Positions 57,001-64,000 of a DNA stretch of 64,000 bases are shown here, in pieces. The translations under genes were made by a program, and so were the position numbers. Source of the DNA: Pseudomonas sp. GGS8 (lineage in GTDB: Bacteria; Pseudomonadota; Gammaproteobacteria; Pseudomonadales; Pseudomonadaceae); the NCBI RefSeq assembly GCF_024168645.1, contig NZ_JALJWF010000001.1, positions 5,211,501 through 5,275,500 on the forward strand. The letters run 5' to 3'. How positions within the stretch are numbered: position 1 is the first letter of the stretch; each line of letters starts with the position of its first letter. The notes under the pieces are model-generated. The model ran no database searches. It was not told the origin of the DNA and worked only from the letters and a program-made list of their open reading frames with translations.

Positions 57001-58864
57001 CTATGACGTGCGCAGCCAGTTCACCGATGCCGATGGCAACGGCATCGACATCGCGGTGGGCGGCAGCACGGTCACCGGCCTGTCGACGCTCAGCGCCGAG
57101 GCACTCAAGTTGTGCTGGTGGCTGACCGACACCAACCAACCCGGGGCTGCGCTGTTGCGCGCCGTGACGCTACTGAGCGATCAGCGCAGCGAACTGCAAT
57201 CGATCAATAACGTCACCATGGGCATCATTTGGGGCCAGGGCGAGGAAGCCGCCCAGGAGATCGCCCAAGCCACGGACAAAGCAGCGGCAGCAGCGGCCTA
57301 CAAGGCTGCGACCCTTAAGGTGTTTGACTACCTGCATGCCCAGTTCGGCAACTTCGACGTGTACATGATGGAAACCGGTCACTACGAGCAGGACGCGGCG
57401 CGCGCCCGTGGCTATTCGGAAGAAAAGATTGCCTCCATCGTCGAGGGGGTTGGCTATGTCCACGCCGCCCAGGAAGCCATCGCCGCCGAGCGCGCCGACG
57501 TCAAGCTGGCGGTGGACTACAACGACCTCCCCTTGCGACACGAAGTCGATCCGCTGACGTATCCCGACGACGTCTGGCACCTGCACGAGGAATCGGCGGA
57601 AATCGTCGGCCAGCGCCTGGCCGACTACATCGCCAATGACCTTGGCTTCCAGGGCAACCCCAACGATAACAACAGCGTGCAGGACATTTTCGACAACAAC
57701 CGGACGATGATTTCCGGTACCGACCAGGCGGATACCCTGGTGGGCAGCTCGGGCAACGACACGCTGGATGGCGGCCTGGGCGCCGACACCATGACCGGTG
57801 GCGACGGCAATGACATTTATGTGGTCAACAACGTGCTCGACCGCGTGGTGGAAACCAACACCTCGATCTCGCAGATCGATACGGTGCAGGCCTCGGTCAG
57901 TTGGACCCTGGGCGCCAATCTCGAGAACCTGGTGCTCACCGGCGTGTCAGGCATCAACGGCACCGGCAATGAGCAGCACAACTTCATCACCGGCAATGCC
58001 GGCAATAATGTGCTCGATGGCGCCGCAGGGGCCGACAGCATGAGCGGCGGTGATGGCAGCGACACCTACTATGTCGACAACGCTGACGACGCCGTGATCG
58101 AGACCAACAGCGATGCGGCGTCCGGAGGGGTCGACAGCGTGCACAGCAGCCTGGCGGCCTATACCCTCGGCAACAACGTCGAGCATCTGTATATCGATAG
58201 CCCTGGCGCCGCCAATGGCACGGGCAACGCGTTGGACAACACGCTGTTCGCCGGAGCCGGCAACAACGTGCTGGACGGACGCGAGGGCAATGACACGGTG
58301 TCTTTTGAACGCGCCGCGTCTGGCGTCACCGTCAGCCTCTCGACGTCAGCGCAACAGAACACCGTGGGTTCCGGGCTCGACACCGTGAAGTTCTTCGAAA
58401 ATCTCACGGGAAGCGCCTACGCCGACACTCTGTCGGGTAACAGCGGCGCGAACGTTCTGAACGGTGGTGCGGGCAACGATATGTTGGTGGGTGGTTCGGG
58501 CGATGACCGCCTGATCGGCGGTGCCGGCACCGACAACCTCACCGGAGGCACTGGCGCGGATACCTACGTGTTTGGTGCGCTGTCGGACATGGGCACCGGC
58601 GCTTTGCGCGATGTGATCAACGGATTCAAGAGCACCGAGGGCGACCATCTCGACTTCACCGGCCTGGACGCCAACCCGCTGACCACTGAGATCGACGCCT
58701 TCACCTTCATCGGCAGCAACGCCTTCGACCCTGCCAACGCCACCGGCCAACTGCGCTTTGCCGATGGCATTCTCTACGGCAGTGTCGACGCCGACGCCAT
58801 CCCCGAGTTTGAAATTGCACTGGTGGGCGTCACGGAGTTGCACACCAGCGATTTCACAGCCTGA
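54050..58864 (+). CDS. Secreted mannuronan C-5-epimerase with O-acetylhydrolase module (PsmE-like)
   Basis: The 1604-aa calcium-dependent, type-I-secreted enzyme converts mannuronate to guluronate in alginate. The A-module (1-380, right-handed beta-helix) carries the AlgE4-numbered catalytic residues Tyr149, Asp152, His154 (YGFDPHE), Asp178 and Arg195. RTX nonapeptide blocks GGxGxD follow at about 385-435, 540-590 and 790-845, with a He_PIG/cadherin-like insert at 685-785. At about 945-1200 an SGNH esterase module has GQSN (954-957), WGQGE (about 1060) and DVWHLH (about 1173), matching the acetylhydrolase part of P. syringae PsmE. More RTX repeats and the C-terminal export signal follow. No secretion genes are adjacent. 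GGAGA eight bases before ATG 54050. Confidence 0.93.
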   Translation: MIFNVQNFGAKGDGITDDTAAIQRAIDAAAAAGGGQVYVPTGTYIVSGGVEPSDGCLMLKSNVYLYGDGMGASTVKVADGSDTKITGVIRSAYGEETHDFGVSNLTIDGNRDNTTGKIDGWFNGYIPGQAGYDSNVTLDSVEIKDCSGYGFDPHEQTVNMVIKNSVSHGNGLDGFVADFLSNSTFENNIAYDNDRHGFNVVTSTHDFTMTNNIAYDNGGNGIVIQRGSEDIPSPSNITITGGEVYGNGAEGVLIKMSSEVTVSGVDIHDNTSAGIRIYGSTHVEIIDNTLNSNSLGNPVPEIIIQSYNDTLGVSGKYFNGSDNTIQSNIIIGSNLSTYGVAERNEDGTDRNAIIGNTISHTSNGAALVYGDGSYVSDTVPMITVQGTAGNDTLLGSSASEIFYGGAGNDALNGGAGSDILVGGAGIDKLTGGTGADTFRFTVQSDSYRNATASFDDTITDFDVTQDKIDLAGLSFTGLGTGRGGTLQVSYSASSDRTYIKDYDADASGNRFELILSGNLASTLTASNFIFNRVLTGTSGSDSLLGSDSADTLLGLAGNDSLNGGLGDDKLDGGAGMDTLTGGVGADTFVFSNRLDSYRNYNTGGANLGDLITDFDIAADKIDLSAMGFTGLGDGKNNTVYVALNSTGTKTYIKSLTADADGNRFEVALNGNYLDKLTSANFVFATSSPTNHAPVLATPLLDQNATENAPFSYVVPATSFTDPDNDSLSYSAKLADGSALPAWLSFNATNLTFTGTPTSTASGNYDVLVKATDPAGASVSDSFALGVANTVTGTNNTETLNGTAGADLILGLGGNDTIKAGAGADTIDGGGGRDSLYGGDGADTFRYTNLLDSYRDYDTGGVTATDTIYDFTAGVDKIDVSGLGIVGLGDGSNGTLYITLNAAGDKTYIKSAEADADGNRFEIALSGNYLNTLTASDFVFGERAQQDILYLPTLGQSNARLLRMTEDDNQSGTSMLVNDLDRYTPYDVRSQFTDADGNGIDIAVGGSTVTGLSTLSAEALKLCWWLTDTNQPGAALLRAVTLLSDQRSELQSINNVTMGIIWGQGEEAAQEIAQATDKAAAAAAYKAATLKVFDYLHAQFGNFDVYMMETGHYEQDAARARGYSEEKIASIVEGVGYVHAAQEAIAAERADVKLAVDYNDLPLRHEVDPLTYPDDVWHLHEESAEIVGQRLADYIANDLGFQGNPNDNNSVQDIFDNNRTMISGTDQADTLVGSSGNDTLDGGLGADTMTGGDGNDIYVVNNVLDRVVETNTSISQIDTVQASVSWTLGANLENLVLTGVSGINGTGNEQHNFITGNAGNNVLDGAAGADSMSGGDGSDTYYVDNADDAVIETNSDAASGGVDSVHSSLAAYTLGNNVEHLYIDSPGAANGTGNALDNTLFAGAGNNVLDGREGNDTVSFERAASGVTVSLSTSAQQNTVGSGLDTVKFFENLTGSAYADTLSGNSGANVLNGGAGNDMLVGGSGDDRLIGGAGTDNLTGGTGADTYVFGALSDMGTGALRDVINGFKSTEGDHLDFTGLDANPLTTEIDAFTFIGSNAFDPANATGQLRFADGILYGSVDADAIPEFEIALVGVTELHTSDFTA

Positions 58865-58972
58865 GTCAAGCCGAAAGGGGATTTGCAGTGCTCGAAAAAT
58901 CGAGGACAGCCCTAGATCAAAATGTGTGAGCGGGCTTGAAGGGGGGGTAGAAAGGTGATCTAACCCCAGCCT

Positions 58973-59473
58973 TCAGTCCTTGCTCGATTTGGGTATCGCA
59001 ATACGGCTACTGGTCTTGACCTCGCGTAATGCCAGGCTGGACTGGATGGAGGCAATACCCACCTGACGCCTGAGTACCTGCTCGATAAAATCACTGTAGC
59101 TATCAAGATCCTCTGCCAACACTTGCAGCACGTAGTCGGCATCCCCGGTGATCTTGTGACAGGACAACACTTCGGGCAATTGCGCAATCACCGCCTCGAA
59201 GTCGTCGGGGGCGTGATCGGCGTGGGTGGAAAAACGGATGTGCACGAACGCCATGATATCCAGCCCCAGCATTCGTCGATCAAGGTTGGCCTGATAGCCC
59301 TTTATCACGCCCGCCTCCTCCATTCTCTTACGCCGCCGCCAACAAGGCGTCAGGCTTAACGACAGGCGCTCACTGAGCTCGGCGTTGGAGATACTCGCAT
59401 CCTCCTGCAGCAATGCGAGAATCGCCAGGTCGGTGTCGTCGAGACTGATGCGTTTGGACGTTTTTTTCTGCAT
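58973..59473 (-). CDS. Lrp/AsnC-family regulator
   Basis: The 166-aa product has a winged helix (LDDTDLAILALLQEDASISNAELSERLSLSLTPCWRRRKRME) and a RAM domain (LDIMAFVHIRF, KITGDADYVLQVL). ATG 59473 has GGGAG seven bases upstream; a TTG at 59503 is less likely. It is divergent from the deacetylase-OCD-permease genes and is the expected activator or repressor of them in response to their substrate. Confidence 0.88.
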   Translation of the reverse strand: MQKKTSKRISLDDTDLAILALLQEDASISNAELSERLSLSLTPCWRRRKRMEEAGVIKGYQANLDRRMLGLDIMAFVHIRFSTHADHAPDDFEAVIAQLPEVLSCHKITGDADYVLQVLAEDLDSYSDFIEQVLRRQVGIASIQSSLALREVKTSSRIAIPKSSKD

Positions 59474-59583
59474 TACGCCACTCCCGAGTAAATCCTCCCG
59501 CAATATCCATCAAAACCTGAAAACAAAGCAAAGAAATCGCACCCGCGCCAGAACAAAATATTTGCACTGGCTCACATCAACGG

Positions 59584-60627
59584 ATGCGCACAATGTTTAC
59601 AGTTTTCAGTGATTCCCACCGTTTGCACCACGGCACCGAATTGAAAGACGGCGTGCTCAAGCCTTCCTTCGAACAGCCCAGTCGGGCCGATACCGTCCAT
59701 CATCGGGTCAAGCAGGTAGGGCTGGGTCAGGTCATCGAACCGCGAGCATTTGACCGGTCGTGCTATGTCAACGCGCACAGCGAGCGCTACGTAACCTTTC
59801 TGGAATCCGCCTGGTCTGAATGGAGCGCAACCGGACGCACCCAAGATGCCTTGCCGCTGGTATGGCCAGTGCGCGATCTGGGCAACGAGCAAGTGCCGAC
59901 TTACATCGACGGCAAGTTGGGTTTCTACGCCATGGACGCTGGCTCCCCCATTACCGCCACCACATGGCAAGCGGTAAAAACCAGCGCCGATATCGCGCTG
60001 ACCGGACTGGCGCTGATCGATGAAGGCCACGACAGTGCTTTTGCCCTGTGCCGTCCGCCCGGCCATCACGCAGCACGTGAATACATGGGCGGCTATTGCT
60101 ATCTCAACAACGCCGCCATTGCCGCACAACAGGCTATTACCCAAGGCGCCAAACGTGTCGCGGTGCTGGACGTCGACTTCCATCATGGCAACGGCACGCA
60201 AAACATCTTCTACGGGCGCAGCGACGTCATGTTTGTCTCGCTGCACGGCGAACCGACAGTGTCTTATCCGTATTACTCAGGCTTCAGCCACGAAGTCGGC
60301 GCCGGCCACGGCGAAGGGTACAACCTCAACTACCCGTTGCCGAAGAACACCACCTGGGAAAGCTATCGCAACGCCCTGCTCCACGCCTGCAAGAAACTTC
60401 AGCAATTCGCCCCTGAAGTGCTGGTTATTTCACTCGGCGTCGACACGTTCAAGGACGACCCCATCAGCCACTTCCTGCTGGAAAGCGAAGACTTCATCGG
60501 CATCGGTGAGCTGATAGCAGGTGTGGGCTGCCCCACCCTGTTCGTGATGGAAGGCGGCTACATGGTCGATGAAATCGGGATCAATGCGGTCAACGTGCTG
60601 CATGGTTACGAGAGCAAACGCGCCTGA
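59584..60627 (+). CDS. Acetylpolyamine amidohydrolase-like (class II HDAC fold)
   Basis: The 347-aa zinc enzyme of the histone deacetylase superfamily has CRPPGHHA (155-162, charge-relay His pair), LDVDFHHGNGT (193-203, zinc Asp/His) and GVDTFKDDP (zinc Asp near 285), and ends with a GGY loop. Bacterial members remove acetyl groups from acetylputrescine, acetylcadaverine or related amides. ATG 59584 and 59593 are both possible. It is 51 bp before an ornithine-cyclodeaminase-family gene, so the pair may free and then cyclise a di-amino compound. Confidence 0.88.
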   Translation: MRTMFTVFSDSHRLHHGTELKDGVLKPSFEQPSRADTVHHRVKQVGLGQVIEPRAFDRSCYVNAHSERYVTFLESAWSEWSATGRTQDALPLVWPVRDLGNEQVPTYIDGKLGFYAMDAGSPITATTWQAVKTSADIALTGLALIDEGHDSAFALCRPPGHHAAREYMGGYCYLNNAAIAAQQAITQGAKRVAVLDVDFHHGNGTQNIFYGRSDVMFVSLHGEPTVSYPYYSGFSHEVGAGHGEGYNLNYPLPKNTTWESYRNALLHACKKLQQFAPEVLVISLGVDTFKDDPISHFLLESEDFIGIGELIAGVGCPTLFVMEGGYMVDEIGINAVNVLHGYESKRA

Positions 60628-60678
60628 GCTATCCCCCTGAATAACAGCGCTTCAACCATTGAATCGGAGAATAAAAAC

Positions 60679-61731
60679 ATGACTCTTTTTATAGACGTCG
60701 ATCATGCCGCACGCCTGTTCGCCAAGGTGGGAATCCGCCGGGCAATCCGCGAAATGGCGGCTTACATCGAAGCTGACTACTCACGCTGGGCGCAGTTTGA
60801 TAAGTCGCCCCGCACCGCCAATCATTCGGCCGACGGTGTGATCGAGTTGATGCCGACCGACGATGGCCAACAGTACTCGTTCAAATACGTGAACGGTCAC
60901 CCGGACAACGGTCAAAGCAATTTGCTGACGGTCATGGCCTTCGGTGTCTTGGCCGATGTCCACAGTGGCTATCCAACCTTGCTCAGCGAACTGACATTGA
61001 CCACCGCCGTGCGCACCGCCGCGACCTCCGCCCTGGTCGCGAAGTCCCTGGCGCGCCCAGATGCAAACATCATGGCAATCATCGGCAATGGCGCCCAGAG
61101 CGAATTTCAGGCCCTCGCCTTCTACGAAATGCTGTCCATCAAAGAAATCCGCATTTTCGATATCGATCGCGACGCTTCACTTAAGTTGAAGCACAACCTG
61201 GCCGCATTCCCGGACATTAAGGTGATTCTGGCCAGCTCGGTACAGGAAGCGGTCAAGGGTGCGCACATCGTCACCACAGTCACCGCAGACAAAGCCTATG
61301 CAACAATTCTGACGCCCGAGATGATCGAGCCCGGCATGCATATCAATGCCGTCGGCGGTGACTGCCCGGGGAAAACCGAACTGCACGCCGACATCCTGCG
61401 CACTGCCCGGGTCATCGTTGAGTTTGAACCTCAAACCCGGATTGAAGGCGATATTCAACAACTGGAGGCCGACTTTCCCGTCGTCGAATTCTTCCGGATT
61501 GTTCAAGGTGAAGTCGCGGGCCGTGAGAACGACGCACAGGTCACGGTTTTCGATTCCGTGGGTTTTGCCCTCGAAGACTTTTCGTCACTGCGCTACGTGC
61601 ACGACCTGGCGCGGGAGCATGCCATTGGTGAGCGCATCCATCTGGTGCCGACGCCTGCCAACATAAAAAACCTCTACCAACTGCTTGATCAGCAGCCAGC
61701 AGTGCCCTCGCGCTTGCGCACAGTCAGCTGA
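60679..61731 (+). CDS. Ornithine cyclodeaminase/mu-crystallin family enzyme
   Basis: The 350-aa NAD(P)-binding enzyme has AIIGNGAQSEFQALAF (dinucleotide motif), ELTLTTAVRTAATSALVAK and GMHINAVGGDCPGKTELH, all typical of the family. Members turn ornithine to proline, or reduce/oxidise lysine-like or imino acids. GGAGA nine bases before ATG 60679. Its place between a deacetylase and an amino acid permease suggests breakdown of an acetylated or related amino acid; the exact substrate is unproven. Confidence 0.88.
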   Translation: MTLFIDVDHAARLFAKVGIRRAIREMAAYIEADYSRWAQFDKSPRTANHSADGVIELMPTDDGQQYSFKYVNGHPDNGQSNLLTVMAFGVLADVHSGYPTLLSELTLTTAVRTAATSALVAKSLARPDANIMAIIGNGAQSEFQALAFYEMLSIKEIRIFDIDRDASLKLKHNLAAFPDIKVILASSVQEAVKGAHIVTTVTADKAYATILTPEMIEPGMHINAVGGDCPGKTELHADILRTARVIVEFEPQTRIEGDIQQLEADFPVVEFFRIVQGEVAGRENDAQVTVFDSVGFALEDFSSLRYVHDLAREHAIGERIHLVPTPANIKNLYQLLDQQPAVPSRLRTVS

Positions 61732-61906
61732 TCGCCATAGGTGAGGCCTCCTGAGCAAAGTGCCAAGGGGCTACTCACCGTGTGAGCGAACGAGAAACCC
61801 TGCCACACGCAAACCACCACCGTCAGTAGCCGTTGCATCTCTAACAAGAACGCTAGACACCCACTTTCTGCCAAAACTCAAAAACATAAAATCAAGAGGT
61901 TTTGTA

Positions 61907-63322
61907 ATGAAAACGACTCCGTCCGGGCTGCCTGAACAGCCCGCGCTGCAGCGCACCCTCAGCAATCGTCACATTCAGTTAATGGCCATGGGAGGCGCCA
62001 TCGGTACCGGCCTGTTCATGGGTTCCGGGAAGATCATCGCCCTTTCCGGCACGTCGATCATCCTCATCTACATGATCATCGGTCTGTTCGTCTACTTCGT
62101 CATGCGCGCCATGGGCGAACTGTTGCTCTCCAACTTGAACTTCAAAAGCTTCGCGGATTTTGCCGGTGCCTACCTTGGCCCGCGAGCGGCATTTTTTCTC
62201 GGCTGGTCGTACTGGCTGAGTTGGAGCGTCGCGGTGGTGGGTGATGCCGTGGTGGTCGGCGGCTTCTTTCAATACTGGTTCCCTGATGTACCCGCCTGGA
62301 TACCGGCCATCGGTATGCTAATGACGCTGTTTGCCTTGAACGTACTGACGGTCAGGCTTTTCGGTGAGGTGGAGTTCTGGTTCGCGATCATCAAGATCAT
62401 TGCCGTCGTCACCTTGATTGGCGTCAGCATGGTGCTGATTGCCAGTTCATTTGTATCGCCCAATGGCGTCACCGCATCCCTGAACCACCTGCTGGATGAA
62501 CAGGCAGCCTTCCCCAACGGCCTGTTCGGTTTCTTTGCCGGTTTCCAGATGGCAATTTTCTCCTTTGCCGGCACCGAGCTGATCGGCACCGCAGCCGCCG
62601 AAACTCGCTCCCCCGAGAAGACCCTGCCTAAAGCCATCAACTCGATTCCGCTGAGAATCATCCTGTTTTATGTGCTGGCACTGGCCTGCATTATTGCAGT
62701 GACTTCATGGCAACAGGTTTCGCCCAACAAGAGCCCTTTCGTCGAACTGTTTCTGGTTGCAGGTTTTCCCGCAGCGGCAGGTATCGTGAACTTTGTGGTG
62801 CTGACGTCCGCCGCCTCATCGGCCAACAGCGGCGTATTTTCATCCAGCCGCATGCTGTTTGGGCTGGCCAGTCACGACAATGCTCCAGGGATTTTTCGGC
62901 GTTTGTCGGGCAATAGCGTGCCTCTGCTGAGCCTGGCGTTCACCACACTGTTGATGCTGGTGGGGGTGCTGTTGCTGTTCATCGTTCCAGAAGTCATGAC
63001 AGCGTTCACCATCGTCTCTACCGTGTCGGCGATTCTGGTGATTTTCACTTGGTCGACCATCCTCGCGTCGTACATTGCCTATCGCAGAAGCCGGCCCGAC
63101 CTGCATGCGCAATCGGCCTACAAGATGCCTGGCGGCGTGCCGATGGCCTGGTTCTCTTTGGCGTTCCTGGGCTTTGTTCTCTGTTTGCTGGCATTAAGAC
63201 CTGACACCCGTATTGCTTTAATGGTCATGCCGGGGTGGTTTATATGGTTGGCAATTGCCTATCAGCTGACCCACACCTGGAGGCCCAAACCCGCCGCTGG
63301 ATCGATAAGTCAGTACAACTGA
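61907..63322 (+). CDS. APC-family amino acid permease
   Basis: The 471-aa inner-membrane protein has about 12 spans and the signature SNRHIQLMAMGGAIGTGLFMGSGKII, then MRAMGELLLSN and FAGTELIGTAAAETRSPEKTLPKAIN, of the CycA/AroP/ProY branch. ATG 61907 has AGAGG upstream, deciding against the frame from 61760. As the last gene of the deacetylase-OCD group (175-bp gap), it probably imports their substrate. The 262 bp after it hold no recognisable gene. Confidence 0.9.
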   Translation: MKTTPSGLPEQPALQRTLSNRHIQLMAMGGAIGTGLFMGSGKIIALSGTSIILIYMIIGLFVYFVMRAMGELLLSNLNFKSFADFAGAYLGPRAAFFLGWSYWLSWSVAVVGDAVVVGGFFQYWFPDVPAWIPAIGMLMTLFALNVLTVRLFGEVEFWFAIIKIIAVVTLIGVSMVLIASSFVSPNGVTASLNHLLDEQAAFPNGLFGFFAGFQMAIFSFAGTELIGTAAAETRSPEKTLPKAINSIPLRIILFYVLALACIIAVTSWQQVSPNKSPFVELFLVAGFPAAAGIVNFVVLTSAASSANSGVFSSSRMLFGLASHDNAPGIFRRLSGNSVPLLSLAFTTLLMLVGVLLLFIVPEVMTAFTIVSTVSAILVIFTWSTILASYIAYRRSRPDLHAQSAYKMPGGVPMAWFSLAFLGFVLCLLALRPDTRIALMVMPGWFIWLAIAYQLTHTWRPKPAAGSISQYN

Positions 63323-63584
63323 TTTTACCTGGAGCCTTTGGGGGCAATGCCTTTGAGTGATGTGGCATTTGTGGGGCACCTGCGGGTCGAATAGCTGCAG
63401 GCGAAGGCCGTCAAATATCAGTGGCGGCCAACTCTCTCCTGCAACCCAACCACCGCCGAGCGGTATGGCAAGTTCTGAGCACTGACGTACACTGCGATAC
63501 ACCAATGCGAACGAATAGCTATTCAACGCACCGATAAATCCCACGGCAATCCGGGCATCACGTAATGATCTGGGTGAAGCCAAC

Positions 63585-64000
63585 ATGAAAACGGTCACGA
63601 CCCTTTTCACCGGTCTACTCGCTGCCAGCGTATGCGCGGCGGCGAGCACTTGTGTCAATGCTGCACCCACCTTCAAGACCAGCTTCGACTGTGCCGAGGC
63701 AAAGGCGTCCGTCGAAAAGCTGATCTGTCGCGATCCGCAACTGGCGCAGATGGATATCGAACTGACGCGTCTTTATCGCCTGGCGCTCTCGGATGAGCAT
63801 TCAGTGCCGCGTCCGGACAAAGTCATGATCGACCAGCAGTTCTGGATCGATGCGCGCAATCAGTGTGCCTCCACGCCTGTACCCAAGGCGTGCACGATCC
63901 GCAGTTATGCCGAGCGCGCGCACCAGCTGCGCCAAAGCTCGGCCATTGTGAGAACCAAAGATCCGGACAGGCTCACCGAAGGCCCTTTGGCTTTTCGTTG
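63585..64000 (+). CDS. Secreted LprI/DUF1311-like protein, cut by the window end
   Basis: ATG 63585 begins MKTVTTLFTGLLAASVCAAA, a signal peptide. The mature part SFDCAEAKASVEKLICRDPQLAQMD is the LprI/DUF1311 pattern (Cys-pair linked domain), followed by a second cysteine pair (QCASTPVPKACTIRSYAERA). The frame is open to the last base. LprI-type domains inhibit lysozymes in some bacteria. The full length is not visible, so a fusion cannot be excluded. Confidence 0.75.
   Translation, partial: MKTVTTLFTGLLAASVCAAASTCVNAAPTFKTSFDCAEAKASVEKLICRDPQLAQMDIELTRLYRLALSDEHSVPRPDKVMIDQQFWIDARNQCASTPVPKACTIRSYAERAHQLRQSSAIVRTKDPDRLTEGPLAFR

Overview
The window looks like a chromosome segment of a plant- or soil-associated Pseudomonas (fluorescens/syringae type). 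It carries a large secreted alginate epimerase/acetylhydrolase of the PsmE type, Lrp/AsnC-controlled amino-acid modules, a MarR relic, a CHAT-family relic and moderately high GC. No rRNA, tRNA or CRISPR array was recognised.

From 1 to about 38.5 kb is a dense defence/accessory island. In order it holds: a phospholipase-D-fold protein divergent from a helicase with a C-terminal nuclease-like segment; an AT-rich secreted phospholipase-A2/M48-peptidase pair; a 1300-aa protein with a Cap4-like nuclease and a P-loop ATPase; a decayed CHAT/DUF7379-type gene; a Septu-like ATPase/HNH pair (PtuA/PtuB); a scar zone with a MarR relic, a truncated IS30 transposase joined directly to the 3' end of an abortive-infection (Abi_C-like) gene, and a 1.3-kb gene-free stretch with a repeated GGACAC motif; a tyrosine recombinase; a Gabija-like OLD nuclease/UvrD helicase pair preceded by a second, larger UvrD-type helicase with a 13-glycine GxxxG ladder; an unrecognised two-gene unit encoding a 349-aa protein and a 1.5-kDa-residue-scale (about 1490 aa) nuclease-TPR-PIN protein; a lone HEPN-motif protein; and a two-gene unit of a 692-aa unknown plus a helicase-nuclease that has lost its ATP-binding N-terminus at the island edge.

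From about 38.6 kb the sequence becomes ordinary chromosome: a FucP-type sugar transporter, a CHASE-GGEEF diguanylate cyclase, an IS3 scar, and a YafY/WYL regulator divergent from a glutathione S-transferase with a perfect palindrome between them. From 52.2 down to 44.0 kb seven same-strand genes (Cys/Met PLP enzyme, amino-acid permease, LysR, threonine-synthase-like enzyme, Lrp, homoserine dehydrogenase, aldehyde dehydrogenase) look like a homoserine/aspartate-semialdehyde utilisation cluster. An O-methyltransferase and a TetR repressor are divergent around duplicated operator-like repeats.

The right end holds the 1604-aa epimerase, then an Lrp regulator divergent from an acetylpolyamine-amidohydrolase-like enzyme, an ornithine-cyclodeaminase-family enzyme and an APC permease, which together suggest uptake and breakdown of a modified amino acid or polyamine. 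A secreted LprI-like gene runs off the right edge.
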